Positions 7,919-15,233 of a DNA stretch of 64,000 nucleotides are shown here, in pieces. The DNA comes from Candidatus Pelagibacter sp. RS40 (GTDB lineage: Bacteria; Pseudomonadota; Alphaproteobacteria; Pelagibacterales; Pelagibacteraceae): NCBI RefSeq assembly GCF_002101295.1, contig NZ_CP020778.1:1033001-1097000 (forward strand), written 5' to 3'. Both the position numbers and the translations under genes were made by a program. The notes beneath the pieces were generated by a model. It searched no databases. It had not been told where the DNA came from and worked only from the letters and a program-made list of their open reading frames with translations. Position 1 is the first letter of the stretch. Each line of letters opens with the position of its first letter.

Positions 7919-9244
7919 TTAGCTCCAAGGAAACGGACTGTTCGAAGTGGGGTGCAATTCACCTTTCGCGTATCGATTGAATCTAAACGGTTTTAACAAA
8001 TCACTCTCTTGTCCTAAAATTTCTTGAGCAACCAAGTGTCCAACCCCAATCATTTTATAACCATGATTGGCATCTGCAATCATGTAAACGTTTTCAAAAA
8101 ATCTATCGAAGATCGGAAAACTGTCTGGTGTTAAACATCCAAGACCACCTGATGGTCCTTTTCTATATAAATTTGATTTCCCTACAAATCTTTTTTGAAT
8201 GTGAGCAAGAGCTGACGTCCACATATCTGCAAACTTATCTGTTGTTTGAAATTCTGGAGATTCTATTCCATATGGATCAACATTTACTTGGTCAAAATGT
8301 TTTTGAACAATGTATGGTGAAGTTCCGCCTTGAACACCTAAACCCTCGATATCAGGTTTATAATAAATTCCCCATAGTTCATCTGTAATTAATTTACCTG
8401 TTGCATCCGAATGCAATGGTGCATCTGTATCAACATGAATTACAGGCGGTTGTTTACCTTCATTAGTTTTCAGGTAATCTGCATCAACTCCAAGCACACC
8501 TTCTTGTAAAAACCAATATTTCCACATTTCAACTTCATGTGATTTTCCATCTTTACCTTTAATCTCAGTTGTCTTTGGAAGCTCTAACATGTTCCAAAAG
8601 TCTCTTACCCATGGACCTGCACCAACGACAACCTGATCACAATCAATAGTTCCTTGATCAGTTACAACTCCTGTAACTGCATTACTGTTACTTCCTCTTT
8701 TAAATCCTGTTACCTTAACACCTTTATGGACATGAACTCCATTGTTGTTAGCTTTGCTCTCTAAAGCTTTAATCGAATCTTTGTTAAATGCGTATCCACC
8801 TTTTTTCTCATGAAGAACAGAAGTTATTCCTTGAGCTTGCCAATCATCAAAAATTCCCTTCATGTAATTCATACAATCTTTTTCACCTTCAATAAAAACT
8901 GATTCATATCCTATTGCTTTTTGTTGCTCATAAATACTTCTTACATCTTCGTGCATTACTTCTGGTGAAATCTGCATGTAGCCAACTGGATTATATTTAA
9001 ATGCTTTTGGATCACTTTCCCAAACTGAAACAGAATGGGCCATTAATTCTCTCATTGCAGGTTGGAAATAGTTGTTTCTTACAACTCCACAAGCAATACC
9101 ACTCGCGCCTGCAGCTGTATCTTTTTTTTCTAAAACAACAACGTCCCCTGGATTTTTATATGTCTCTGATAATTTCCAAGCAGTACTTAAACCGTGGATA
9201 CCTCCACCGATTATTACTACTTTTGCTTTTGTCGGTAATGACAT
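7919..9244 (-). CDS. DAO-family FAD-dependent oxidoreductase in methylamine cluster
   Basis: A 441-aa flavoprotein of the D-amino-acid oxidase/sarcosine oxidase group. The N-terminus has the dinucleotide motif VIIGGGIHGLSTAWKL with the acidic partner VVVLEKKD. CGVVRNNYFQPAMREL and the C-terminal MIADANHGYKMIGVGH are typical of the family. It lies between tdm/regulator and gmaS, so a substrate such as dimethylamine, N-methylglutamate or sarcosine is likely. It differs from the SoxB-like protein at 30276-31532 and has no SoxADG partners beside it, so it may act as a monomer. The exact reaction is unknown. Confidence 0.85.
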   Translation of the reverse strand: MSLPTKAKVVIIGGGIHGLSTAWKLSETYKNPGDVVVLEKKDTAAGASGIACGVVRNNYFQPAMRELMAHSVSVWESDPKAFKYNPVGYMQISPEVMHEDVRSIYEQQKAIGYESVFIEGEKDCMNYMKGIFDDWQAQGITSVLHEKKGGYAFNKDSIKALESKANNNGVHVHKGVKVTGFKRGSNSNAVTGVVTDQGTIDCDQVVVGAGPWVRDFWNMLELPKTTEIKGKDGKSHEVEMWKYWFLQEGVLGVDADYLKTNEGKQPPVIHVDTDAPLHSDATGKLITDELWGIYYKPDIEGLGVQGGTSPYIVQKHFDQVNVDPYGIESPEFQTTDKFADMWTSALAHIQKRFVGKSNLYRKGPSGGLGCLTPDSFPIFDRFFENVYMIADANHGYKMIGVGHLVAQEILGQESDLLKPFRFNRYAKGELHPTSNSPFPWS

Positions 9245-9274
9245 AAGAGAACTCTATTTTTTGCATAGGGGAAA

Positions 9275-9331
9275 TATATAATTTTTTTTATATCTAATTT
9301 TTATAAATAAATTAAGTAATACAACTTCAAA
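9275..9331 (-). promoter_or_regulatory. Possible promoter for the DAO-gmaS-mgs operon
   Basis: On the minus strand this 105-nt gap contains TTGAAG, then 17 nt, then TTTATA, a weak sigma70-like pair upstream of the flavoprotein start. AT-richness makes such matches common, so support is modest. The gap suggests the flavoprotein gene can be transcribed separately from tdm. Confidence 0.3.
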
Positions 9332-9349
9332 GTATTATCTAATAAGGGC

Positions 9350-9700
9350 TTAGAAGCTTAAATTTTTAAGGGTTCTTAAATAATCGTTGAATTCACTTAC
9401 AAAAGATTGGCTTGGTTTTATGTGCTTCTTTCTTTGATCTTTCGATGTTTTTTCAAGATAGAAAAAACCTTTTTCACATGCCTCTGTAATTATAAGTGCT
9501 GATTTAGGTCTAGATGTTTTAAATAACTTTGTCTTAAGTTCCTCAACAGAAAGGTTTTGATTTAGTTTATAAGCAGTCATTACTAGCAACATCATATGAT
9601 AATGAGAGGGTGATTTTCTAAAAAAATAGTTTGATGAAGTGTGTGATAGTTTTAATTGATCTTCCCAGAATTCTAATAAGTCTTTTGTAGCTTTTGACAT
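9350..9700 (-). CDS. MarR-like winged-helix protein, putative regulator
   Basis: A 116-aa soluble protein. Its second half resembles the MarR recognition helix and wing: SRPKSALIITEACEKGFF followed by YLEKTSKDQRKKHI, matching the usual 'disconnected helix then D-R-R wing' layout, and a final helix (VSEFNDYLRTL). The ATG abuts the tdm stop without a spacer, so it is co-transcribed with TMAO demethylase. It is a reasonable candidate regulator of the tdm/tmo/gmaS genes. It is shorter than typical MarR (about 140 aa), and the fold is judged by eye only. Confidence 0.6.
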   Translation of the reverse strand: MSKATKDLLEFWEDQLKLSHTSSNYFFRKSPSHYHMMLLVMTAYKLNQNLSVEELKTKLFKTSRPKSALIITEACEKGFFYLEKTSKDQRKKHIKPSQSFVSEFNDYLRTLKNLSF

Positions 9701-12037
9701 TTAGGATCTAACTCTAGTTTTTTGTGGATCAAAGTGTGGAAATCCAACTATTTTAGCCGGAATTCTTTTTTGGTGACCATCAATTTTACCAACCTCAACA
9801 TCTGTTCCTATTTCAGAATGACCAACATCAATTCTACATAAAGCAATGTTTTTATTTAATGTAGGAGATAAACAAGCACTTGTTACTATACCTACTTGTG
9901 CTCTTCCAATATGAACACAGTCACCGTGATTTGCTTTTTCTTTTCCAATTAGCTCAAGCCCAACTAATTTTTTTTGAGGATTTTCTTTTCTATTAATTAA
10001 TTTTTCTTTACCAATAAAATCATCTGTTTTCGTTTTTAGCGGTACTGAAAAACCTATTCCTGCCTCAAAAGGATCTTGCTGGCCATCAAATTCATTTCCA
10101 AATAAAATTAAACCTGCTTCAATTCTAAGTAAATCTAATGCACCAAATCCTGCTGGAATTAAACCTTCGTCTTTACCTGCTTCCATAACTTTATCCCAAA
10201 CTTCTGGTGCATGATCAGGATGACACCAAATCTCAAATCCAAGTTCACCAGTGTAACCTGTTCTTGAAACAATTAATGGAATTCCTTTTAAATTATCTGC
10301 TCTACAAATAGTAAATCTGAACCATTGAAGTTCAGAAATAGTTGGTTGAGTTGGTGGTGTAAAAATAAATTTTTCCAAAATTTTTCTGCTGTTTGGTCCT
10401 TGCAATGAAATATTATTAATTTGATCTGTAGAATTTTTAATTATTACTTTGTAATTTTTTTTCTTAGCTTGCTCTTTTAACCACTCTCCAGCATACTCAT
10501 CACCACAAACCCATCTAAATCCTGTTTCACTTAATCTTAATAAGGTTCCATCATCAAACATCATTCCATTTTCATAACACATTGCAGAATAAACAATTTG
10601 ACCAACTGACAATTTTTTTACATTACGTGTTAATGTATAATTCATTAACTCTTCTGCATCAGGTCCGATGATTTCAAATTTTCTCAAAGAAGATAAATCA
10701 ATAACAACTGCTTTTTCTCTACAAGCAGTGTATTCGTTTATTACTCCATGTTTTGTGTAATCATTTGGCAACCAAAAGCCTCTTGCATCAACATAGTTTC
10801 TAGTTAACTTTGAAGTTCTCTCATAAAAACCAGTATTTCTTGTAAGTTTATTTTCAGAGTCTGTTTTCATTCTAAAACCAAATGATTTTGTGAATTCTTT
10901 TTTTTTGTCATAAGTTCTAACAAAAATATCAGTTGGATTCCAACCATTACAGCTATCGATATCACTAGGACAAGCTGTTGTTCCGCAAGTTAAATCTTTT
11001 AGTGCTTTAAATATTACATAGTCACCTGGTCTTGCATAAGACTCGTCAGACAAGACAGAGTTTTGACCACCTGCAGATGTGTTGAAAAATAAGTTTATTG
11101 CATGCCAACCTCTTTTTTTTTGAACACCAAATTTTTCCATACTTTCATTAAGATTATCTGAACAATTAGCGTGCCCAAAATATCCAGCATCTTCATAGTA
11201 TTTAGATGTACAAGCTAAATTGAAAGTATCATGAATACCAACTGTATCTCTTATAACTTCAATTAAAGGCTCATGGTCAACATCATAAAATTTTGAGAAT
11301 AAACCAGGTCCAGGAAAAGTATGACCCATGAAAGTTCTTGTTGTTTGCCAGTCCAAACCGTTTTCTTGTCCTTTATCTAATTTAGCAGTATCAAAAGCTA
11401 CAAAATCTGAGCACTGCCTTCCTGTAGGTGTAATTACTTGTATATAATCTCCTTCTTTAACTTGATAAGCATCAGCAGTTGTTCTTTTAATATCTATTTC
11501 TCCAGATGGATCATATACAGGATCAGGAATTACCGAGAATTCTTTATCTCGCTTTTTTTCAGCTCTTTTAACTAAAACAGTTAAATCAGTTGATGGGTTT
11601 TGTTCATGTACTAACATCGCATTTCCTGGTGCAGAAATTATGCAATAACATTTGTCTTTAGATTTTAATTTTATAGTTTCTTTAGCAACTGTATCTTTAT
11701 CAAAAAGAATTGCTGATTTAGATTTTTCTATATCTAGGTTTCTTTTTTTTAACTGATAGAGAGCCTGTAAAGAAGTTTCGTTTTTGTTAAATAAAATTTT
11801 TTTTATTTCAGAACTATTTTTACTTTCTTTTAAATTTAAAATTCCTAACTCAGATTTTCCATCTTTGTTAAAAACTGTAATTTCGCAAATTTGATTTCCT
11901 TCATCGTTAATAATTTCAATTTCATCATCAGGAAGAATTTGAACACCAGTTAGTCCTCCACCATTCACTACATATCTTTCAACTCCAAGTGGAAATACAT
12001 TTAAGCCAGGTTCTTTTATGTTTAAACTTGTTTGCAT
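9701..12037 (-). CDS. tdm: Trimethylamine N-oxide demethylase (TMAO aldolase)
   Basis: A 778-aa two-domain enzyme that splits TMAO into dimethylamine and formaldehyde. The N-terminal half (about 1-385) is a DUF1989-type domain with Cys276, Cys292 and Cys356. The 16- and 64-residue spacings agree with the three zinc-ligand cysteines I recall for Methylocella Tdm. The C-terminal half (about 420-778) is a GcvT-like tetrahydrofolate domain (GFWLPNDYTKHG, SRTGYTGELGFEIW), which traps the formaldehyde. It ends VRS like SoxA and DMGDH C-termini. Divergent from tmoX, which imports the substrate; tmm nearby makes it. Confidence 0.95.
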   Translation of the reverse strand: MQTSLNIKEPGLNVFPLGVERYVVNGGGLTGVQILPDDEIEIINDEGNQICEITVFNKDGKSELGILNLKESKNSSEIKKILFNKNETSLQALYQLKKRNLDIEKSKSAILFDKDTVAKETIKLKSKDKCYCIISAPGNAMLVHEQNPSTDLTVLVKRAEKKRDKEFSVIPDPVYDPSGEIDIKRTTADAYQVKEGDYIQVITPTGRQCSDFVAFDTAKLDKGQENGLDWQTTRTFMGHTFPGPGLFSKFYDVDHEPLIEVIRDTVGIHDTFNLACTSKYYEDAGYFGHANCSDNLNESMEKFGVQKKRGWHAINLFFNTSAGGQNSVLSDESYARPGDYVIFKALKDLTCGTTACPSDIDSCNGWNPTDIFVRTYDKKKEFTKSFGFRMKTDSENKLTRNTGFYERTSKLTRNYVDARGFWLPNDYTKHGVINEYTACREKAVVIDLSSLRKFEIIGPDAEELMNYTLTRNVKKLSVGQIVYSAMCYENGMMFDDGTLLRLSETGFRWVCGDEYAGEWLKEQAKKKNYKVIIKNSTDQINNISLQGPNSRKILEKFIFTPPTQPTISELQWFRFTICRADNLKGIPLIVSRTGYTGELGFEIWCHPDHAPEVWDKVMEAGKDEGLIPAGFGALDLLRIEAGLILFGNEFDGQQDPFEAGIGFSVPLKTKTDDFIGKEKLINRKENPQKKLVGLELIGKEKANHGDCVHIGRAQVGIVTSACLSPTLNKNIALCRIDVGHSEIGTDVEVGKIDGHQKRIPAKIVGFPHFDPQKTRVRS

Positions 12038-12122
12038 AAACTATTTGTCACGGCATTATTAATTATAAAGTATAATAACAGTAGTCATAAAATTTATATA
12101 TATTTAATATAATTAACTCGTA

Positions 12123-12178
12123 TTGACTATAACACTGAATTTAAGGATACTTTAAGTACTTAATATTAAGAAAGGGGA
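12123..12178 (+). promoter_or_regulatory. tmoX promoter with repeated TTAAG half-sites
   Basis: TTGACT (12123-12128), a 17-nt spacer and GATACT (12146-12151) form a sigma70-like promoter. TTAAG occurs at 12141-12145, 12152-12156 and 12166-12170, with its complement CTTAA at 12159-12163. These form two overlapping perfect 12-bp palindromes, TTAAGTACTTAA and CTTAATATTAAG, over the expected start site. AAAGGGGAAA (about 12171-12180) is the ribosome site. The arrangement looks like an operator. Confidence 0.55.
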
Positions 12179-12182
12179 AATA

Positions 12183-13130
12183 ATGAGAAAATTAATATCT
12201 CTACTGTCAGCAGTAGTTATCTCTGTAGTAAGCTTTGCAGGTATATCTAATGCAGCTGATAGTAAAAAACCCATCGTAATCCCAACACATAACTGGTCAA
12301 GCCAAATTGTTATGGCATACGTTATTGGTGGTATTTTTGAAAGTATGGGTAACAACGTAAAATACGTTAACGCAGACTCACAAGCAGTATACGAGTCAAT
12401 AAGAATTGGTGATGTAACAATATCACACGAAGTTTGGGAATCTGCATTTGGTAAATCATTTACAACTGCTTTAGATAAAGGTGGTTTAATAGATATGGGT
12501 GACCATGAAGCTAGAACGCTTGAGGATATGGGATATCCGAACTGGGTTGTAGAAAAAGGTTTATGCCCAGGATTACCAGATTGGACAGCTTTAAAAAATC
12601 CAGATTGTGCAAAAAACTTCACAACTCCTGATTCACCAGATGGAAAAGGAAGAATGTTAGAAGGTCCACAAACTTGGCATGGTGACTTAATTCCTCAAAG
12701 AGTTGATGCTCTTGGATTAGGAGATCTATGGTGGGTAAAATTTGCTGGAAGCGCAGATGCACTATGGGCTGAATTATCAGCAGCTGAAAAAGAAGGAAGA
12801 GGAACAATAATCTTCAACTGGACACCAAACTTTACTGATGGTGCTGGTTTTACATTTATTGATTTCCCTCCATACACAGCAGGTTGCAGACCTGAGGATG
12901 GTGGAGATGGAAAATGTGGATCGCCAGATGGTTATTTGAAAAAAGCGGCACATGAAGATTTTCCAAAAACTCATCCAAAAGCAGCAGCAGCTTTCAAAAA
13001 ATTGTCATTCTCTACAAGTCAAATTGGAGCAATGGCAGCTTTAGTTGACGTTGATAAAATGACTCACGAAGATGCAGCTAAAAAGTGGTTAGCTGATAAC
13101 AAGAGTGTTTGGCAAGCGTTTACTAAATAA
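12183..13130 (+). CDS. tmoX: TMAO-binding periplasmic protein of ABC importer
   Basis: A 315-aa substrate-binding protein of the glycine-betaine/choline OpuAC class. Residues 1-24 form a signal peptide (cleavage after SNA). The mature part is rich in Trp (NWSSQ, EVWES, NWVVEKG, TWHGD, LWWVKF, IFNWTPNF), as expected for an aromatic box that holds a trimethylated nitrogen. It faces tdm and is followed by the tmoV ATPase and tmoW permease, so TMAO is the expected ligand; betaine or choline are alternatives. A strong terminator follows, so the binding protein should be made in excess over the membrane parts. Confidence 0.88.
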   Translation: MRKLISLLSAVVISVVSFAGISNAADSKKPIVIPTHNWSSQIVMAYVIGGIFESMGNNVKYVNADSQAVYESIRIGDVTISHEVWESAFGKSFTTALDKGGLIDMGDHEARTLEDMGYPNWVVEKGLCPGLPDWTALKNPDCAKNFTTPDSPDGKGRMLEGPQTWHGDLIPQRVDALGLGDLWWVKFAGSADALWAELSAAEKEGRGTIIFNWTPNFTDGAGFTFIDFPPYTAGCRPEDGGDGKCGSPDGYLKKAAHEDFPKTHPKAAAAFKKLSFSTSQIGAMAALVDVDKMTHEDAAKKWLADNKSVWQAFTK

Positions 13131-13150
13131 GGGTAACAGCTAAAATTTAA

Positions 13151-13185
13151 ATCCTCCCCAACTTTGTTGGGGGGGATTTTTTTTT
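13151..13185 (+). terminator. Strong rho-independent terminator after tmoX
   Basis: A 12-bp stem (arms ATCCTCCCCAAC and GTTGGGGGGGAT, one G-U pair) with a TTT loop, followed by nine T residues. Partial read-through here would set the ratio of binding protein to downstream genes. Confidence 0.93.
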
Positions 13186-13210
13186 AATTTATCTTGTGTA
13201 AAATATTATT

Positions 13211-13588
13211 ATGAAAAAATATTTTATTTTCGTTTTTTTAAGTTATTTGATCAGTTCCACAGTTTTTGCTCGAAGTACGGGGTGTAAAGAAGGAAATTGT
13301 GAAAATGGTTTTGGTAAATGGATTTATACAGACAAAACAACTTATGAAGGAGAATGGGTTGCAACAAAAAAACAGGGTCAAGGAACAGAGACTTGGCCTA
13401 ATGGATATATCTATAAAGGTGAATTTAAAAATAGTATGTGGAGTGGACAAGGAGTTTTAACATTCCCTGATGGCTCAACGTATGAAGGTGAGTGGAAAAA
13501 TGGATTTATGAATGGCGAAGGAACATTTACTTGGTCTGACGGAAAACAAAAATCAGGTATTTGGGAAAATGGCAAACTCCAAGAATAA
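13211..13588 (+). CDS. Secreted MORN-repeat protein
   Basis: A 125-aa protein with a signal peptide (residues 1-20, ending VFA) and about four MORN repeats: YEGEWVATKKQGQG, YKGEFKNSMWSGQG, YEGEWKNGFMNGEG and SGIWENGK. MORN repeats form an extended beta-hairpin sheet used in membrane or protein contacts; they have no enzymatic role by themselves. Two Cys (CKEGNC) sit just after the signal. It lies between tmoX and tmoV, with the next gene 5 nt on. A link to TMAO uptake is positional only. Confidence 0.85.
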   Translation: MKKYFIFVFLSYLISSTVFARSTGCKEGNCENGFGKWIYTDKTTYEGEWVATKKQGQGTETWPNGYIYKGEFKNSMWSGQGVLTFPDGSTYEGEWKNGFMNGEGTFTWSDGKQKSGIWENGKLQE

Positions 13589-13593
13589 TTTAA

Positions 13594-14139
13594 ATGAATA
13601 CTTACTTAAATAAATTTAGATCATTACCAGAATCTTTAAGGCAATTAATTGGTCTTATTTTTATTACAATTATTATAATTATCTCATTTTCAATTTTAAA
13701 TACTATCTTTGGCCAAGGTGATGAATTAGTTAAAAAGATGAAATTAGAGGAAGAGAGAATAGCTAAAGAAAAAAAACTGAGTGCATTAATATCAAAATTA
13801 CCATCCGGTATTTTGGTAACATTTGACGGCACAGATCATTTTAAATTATCTGATGAGTTATATGAAGCTGTATGTAAAGCCACAAAATTAATTCCACAAC
13901 GTGCAATCATGGGTGCAAATTTTTTGAATTTTAGAGCACACGAAATTTATACAATTAATGGAAACAAAATAGATGAAACATTTGTTAAATGGGACTCAGA
14001 GAAAAACAAGTGTTTTGCAGGTTTTACGGTAAGTGGGAATAATGTAGGTGTAGACGAAAGCATCACAGTTAGTGGTGAGGCATTAAGCTTTTTAAGCACA
14101 GGAATAGATACAAGAGTTTATTACATTAAAAATTTTTAA
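13594..14139 (+). CDS. Membrane-anchored protein of unknown function
   Basis: A 181-aa protein with one N-terminal membrane helix (about 19-37, LIGLIFITIIIIISFSIL), a charged coiled stretch (about 46-62) and a periplasmic-looking beta-rich domain. Two Cys, in EAVCKATK and KNKCFAGF, could form a disulfide. The start lies 5 nt after the MORN-protein stop, so the two are co-transcribed. I do not recognise the domain. Together they form a two-gene insertion within the tmo operon. Confidence 0.75.
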   Translation: MNTYLNKFRSLPESLRQLIGLIFITIIIIISFSILNTIFGQGDELVKKMKLEEERIAKEKKLSALISKLPSGILVTFDGTDHFKLSDELYEAVCKATKLIPQRAIMGANFLNFRAHEIYTINGNKIDETFVKWDSEKNKCFAGFTVSGNNVGVDESITVSGEALSFLSTGIDTRVYYIKNF

Positions 14140-14201
14140 TTTGGAGATGGATAATTATATCGATTTAACTTTGTCTAAATTTCATATAATTTAAATTAAT
14201 T

Positions 14202-15230
14202 ATGTCGGAAGCCGTTATTAAATGTGAAAATGTTTATAAAATTTTTGGTACTAATGCCCAAAAAATGCTTCAGGAGGCAAATGGCAATGTAGACGCCAAA
14301 ACATTCCAAGAAAATGGATGTATCGTTGGCGTTAACGATGCTTCTTTTGAAGTTTCTAAAGGAGAAATGCTTGTTGTAATGGGATTGTCTGGATCTGGCA
14401 AATCGACATTACTCAGATGCATATCAAGATTGACTGATGCAACAGGTGGAAAGATTTTTATCGAAGGTCAAGATTTGCTTAAATTGAATAATAAAGAATT
14501 GATTAATCTTAGAAGAAATAAAATGGGAATGGTATTTCAAAGTTTTGCATTACTGCCACATAAAACAGTAGTTGAGAATATTGCATTTCCTCTACAAATT
14601 AAGGGAATTAAAACTGAAGACAGTATTAGTAAAGCAATGGACATGGTCAAACTTGTTGGACTCGATGGAAGAGAAAACTATTTTCCAAGAGAACTTTCAG
14701 GTGGACAACAACAAAGAGTAGGTATTGCTAGATCTTTAGCAGTTGAACCAGATATTTGGTTCTTAGACGAACCATTTTCAGCATTAGATCCCTTGATAAG
14801 AAAGGAAATGCAGGACGAATTTCTAAGACTTCAAGAAAAACTCCAAAAAACAATTATGTTTATAACTCATGATTTTGATGAAGCATTAAAGCTTGCAGAT
14901 AGAATTGCAATTATGAAAGATGGAATTATTGAACAATTAGATACACCTGCAAATATAGTTTTAAATCCTGCCACAGAATACGTAAAAAAATTTACAGAGG
15001 AAGTGCCTAGAGAAAAAGTATTAACCATTGAAGATGTAATGGATAAAACAAATTCTGAAAGTTCTGATTTAAAAGTTTTAAAGGATGAAATTATAGAAAA
15101 TGTTGCAGAAAAAATCCTTACCCAAGAAAAATCAGTTTCAGTTATTGATCAAGATAATAAAATTGTTGGCTCAATTAATCCGTCTAAGATTATACAAACA
15201 GTATTTGGAGGCAGAAAAAGTAATAGCTAA
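14202..15230 (+). CDS. tmoV: TMAO ABC importer, ATPase subunit
   Basis: A 342-aa ATPase of the ProV/OpuAA class on the inner face of the membrane. Walker A GLSGSGKST (61-69), signature LSGGQQQR, Walker B IWFLDEPFSALDP and H-loop FITHDFDEA are all intact. The N-terminus carries the ProV-like extension with FGTNAQKMLQEAN. The C-terminal 90 residues are a short, divergent form of the regulatory CBS region. The stop is 3 nt before tmoW. ProV of a betaine system is the main alternative; the setting between tdm and tmm favours TMAO. Confidence 0.87.
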   Translation: MSEAVIKCENVYKIFGTNAQKMLQEANGNVDAKTFQENGCIVGVNDASFEVSKGEMLVVMGLSGSGKSTLLRCISRLTDATGGKIFIEGQDLLKLNNKELINLRRNKMGMVFQSFALLPHKTVVENIAFPLQIKGIKTEDSISKAMDMVKLVGLDGRENYFPRELSGGQQQRVGIARSLAVEPDIWFLDEPFSALDPLIRKEMQDEFLRLQEKLQKTIMFITHDFDEALKLADRIAIMKDGIIEQLDTPANIVLNPATEYVKKFTEEVPREKVLTIEDVMDKTNSESSDLKVLKDEIIENVAEKILTQEKSVSVIDQDNKIVGSINPSKIIQTVFGGRKSNS

Positions 15231-15233
15231 ATT

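Noticed and set aside
12152..12622. 156-aa open frame on the minus strand across tmoX
   Set aside because: It lies wholly antisense to a confident binding-protein gene and shows no family motif or ribosome site.
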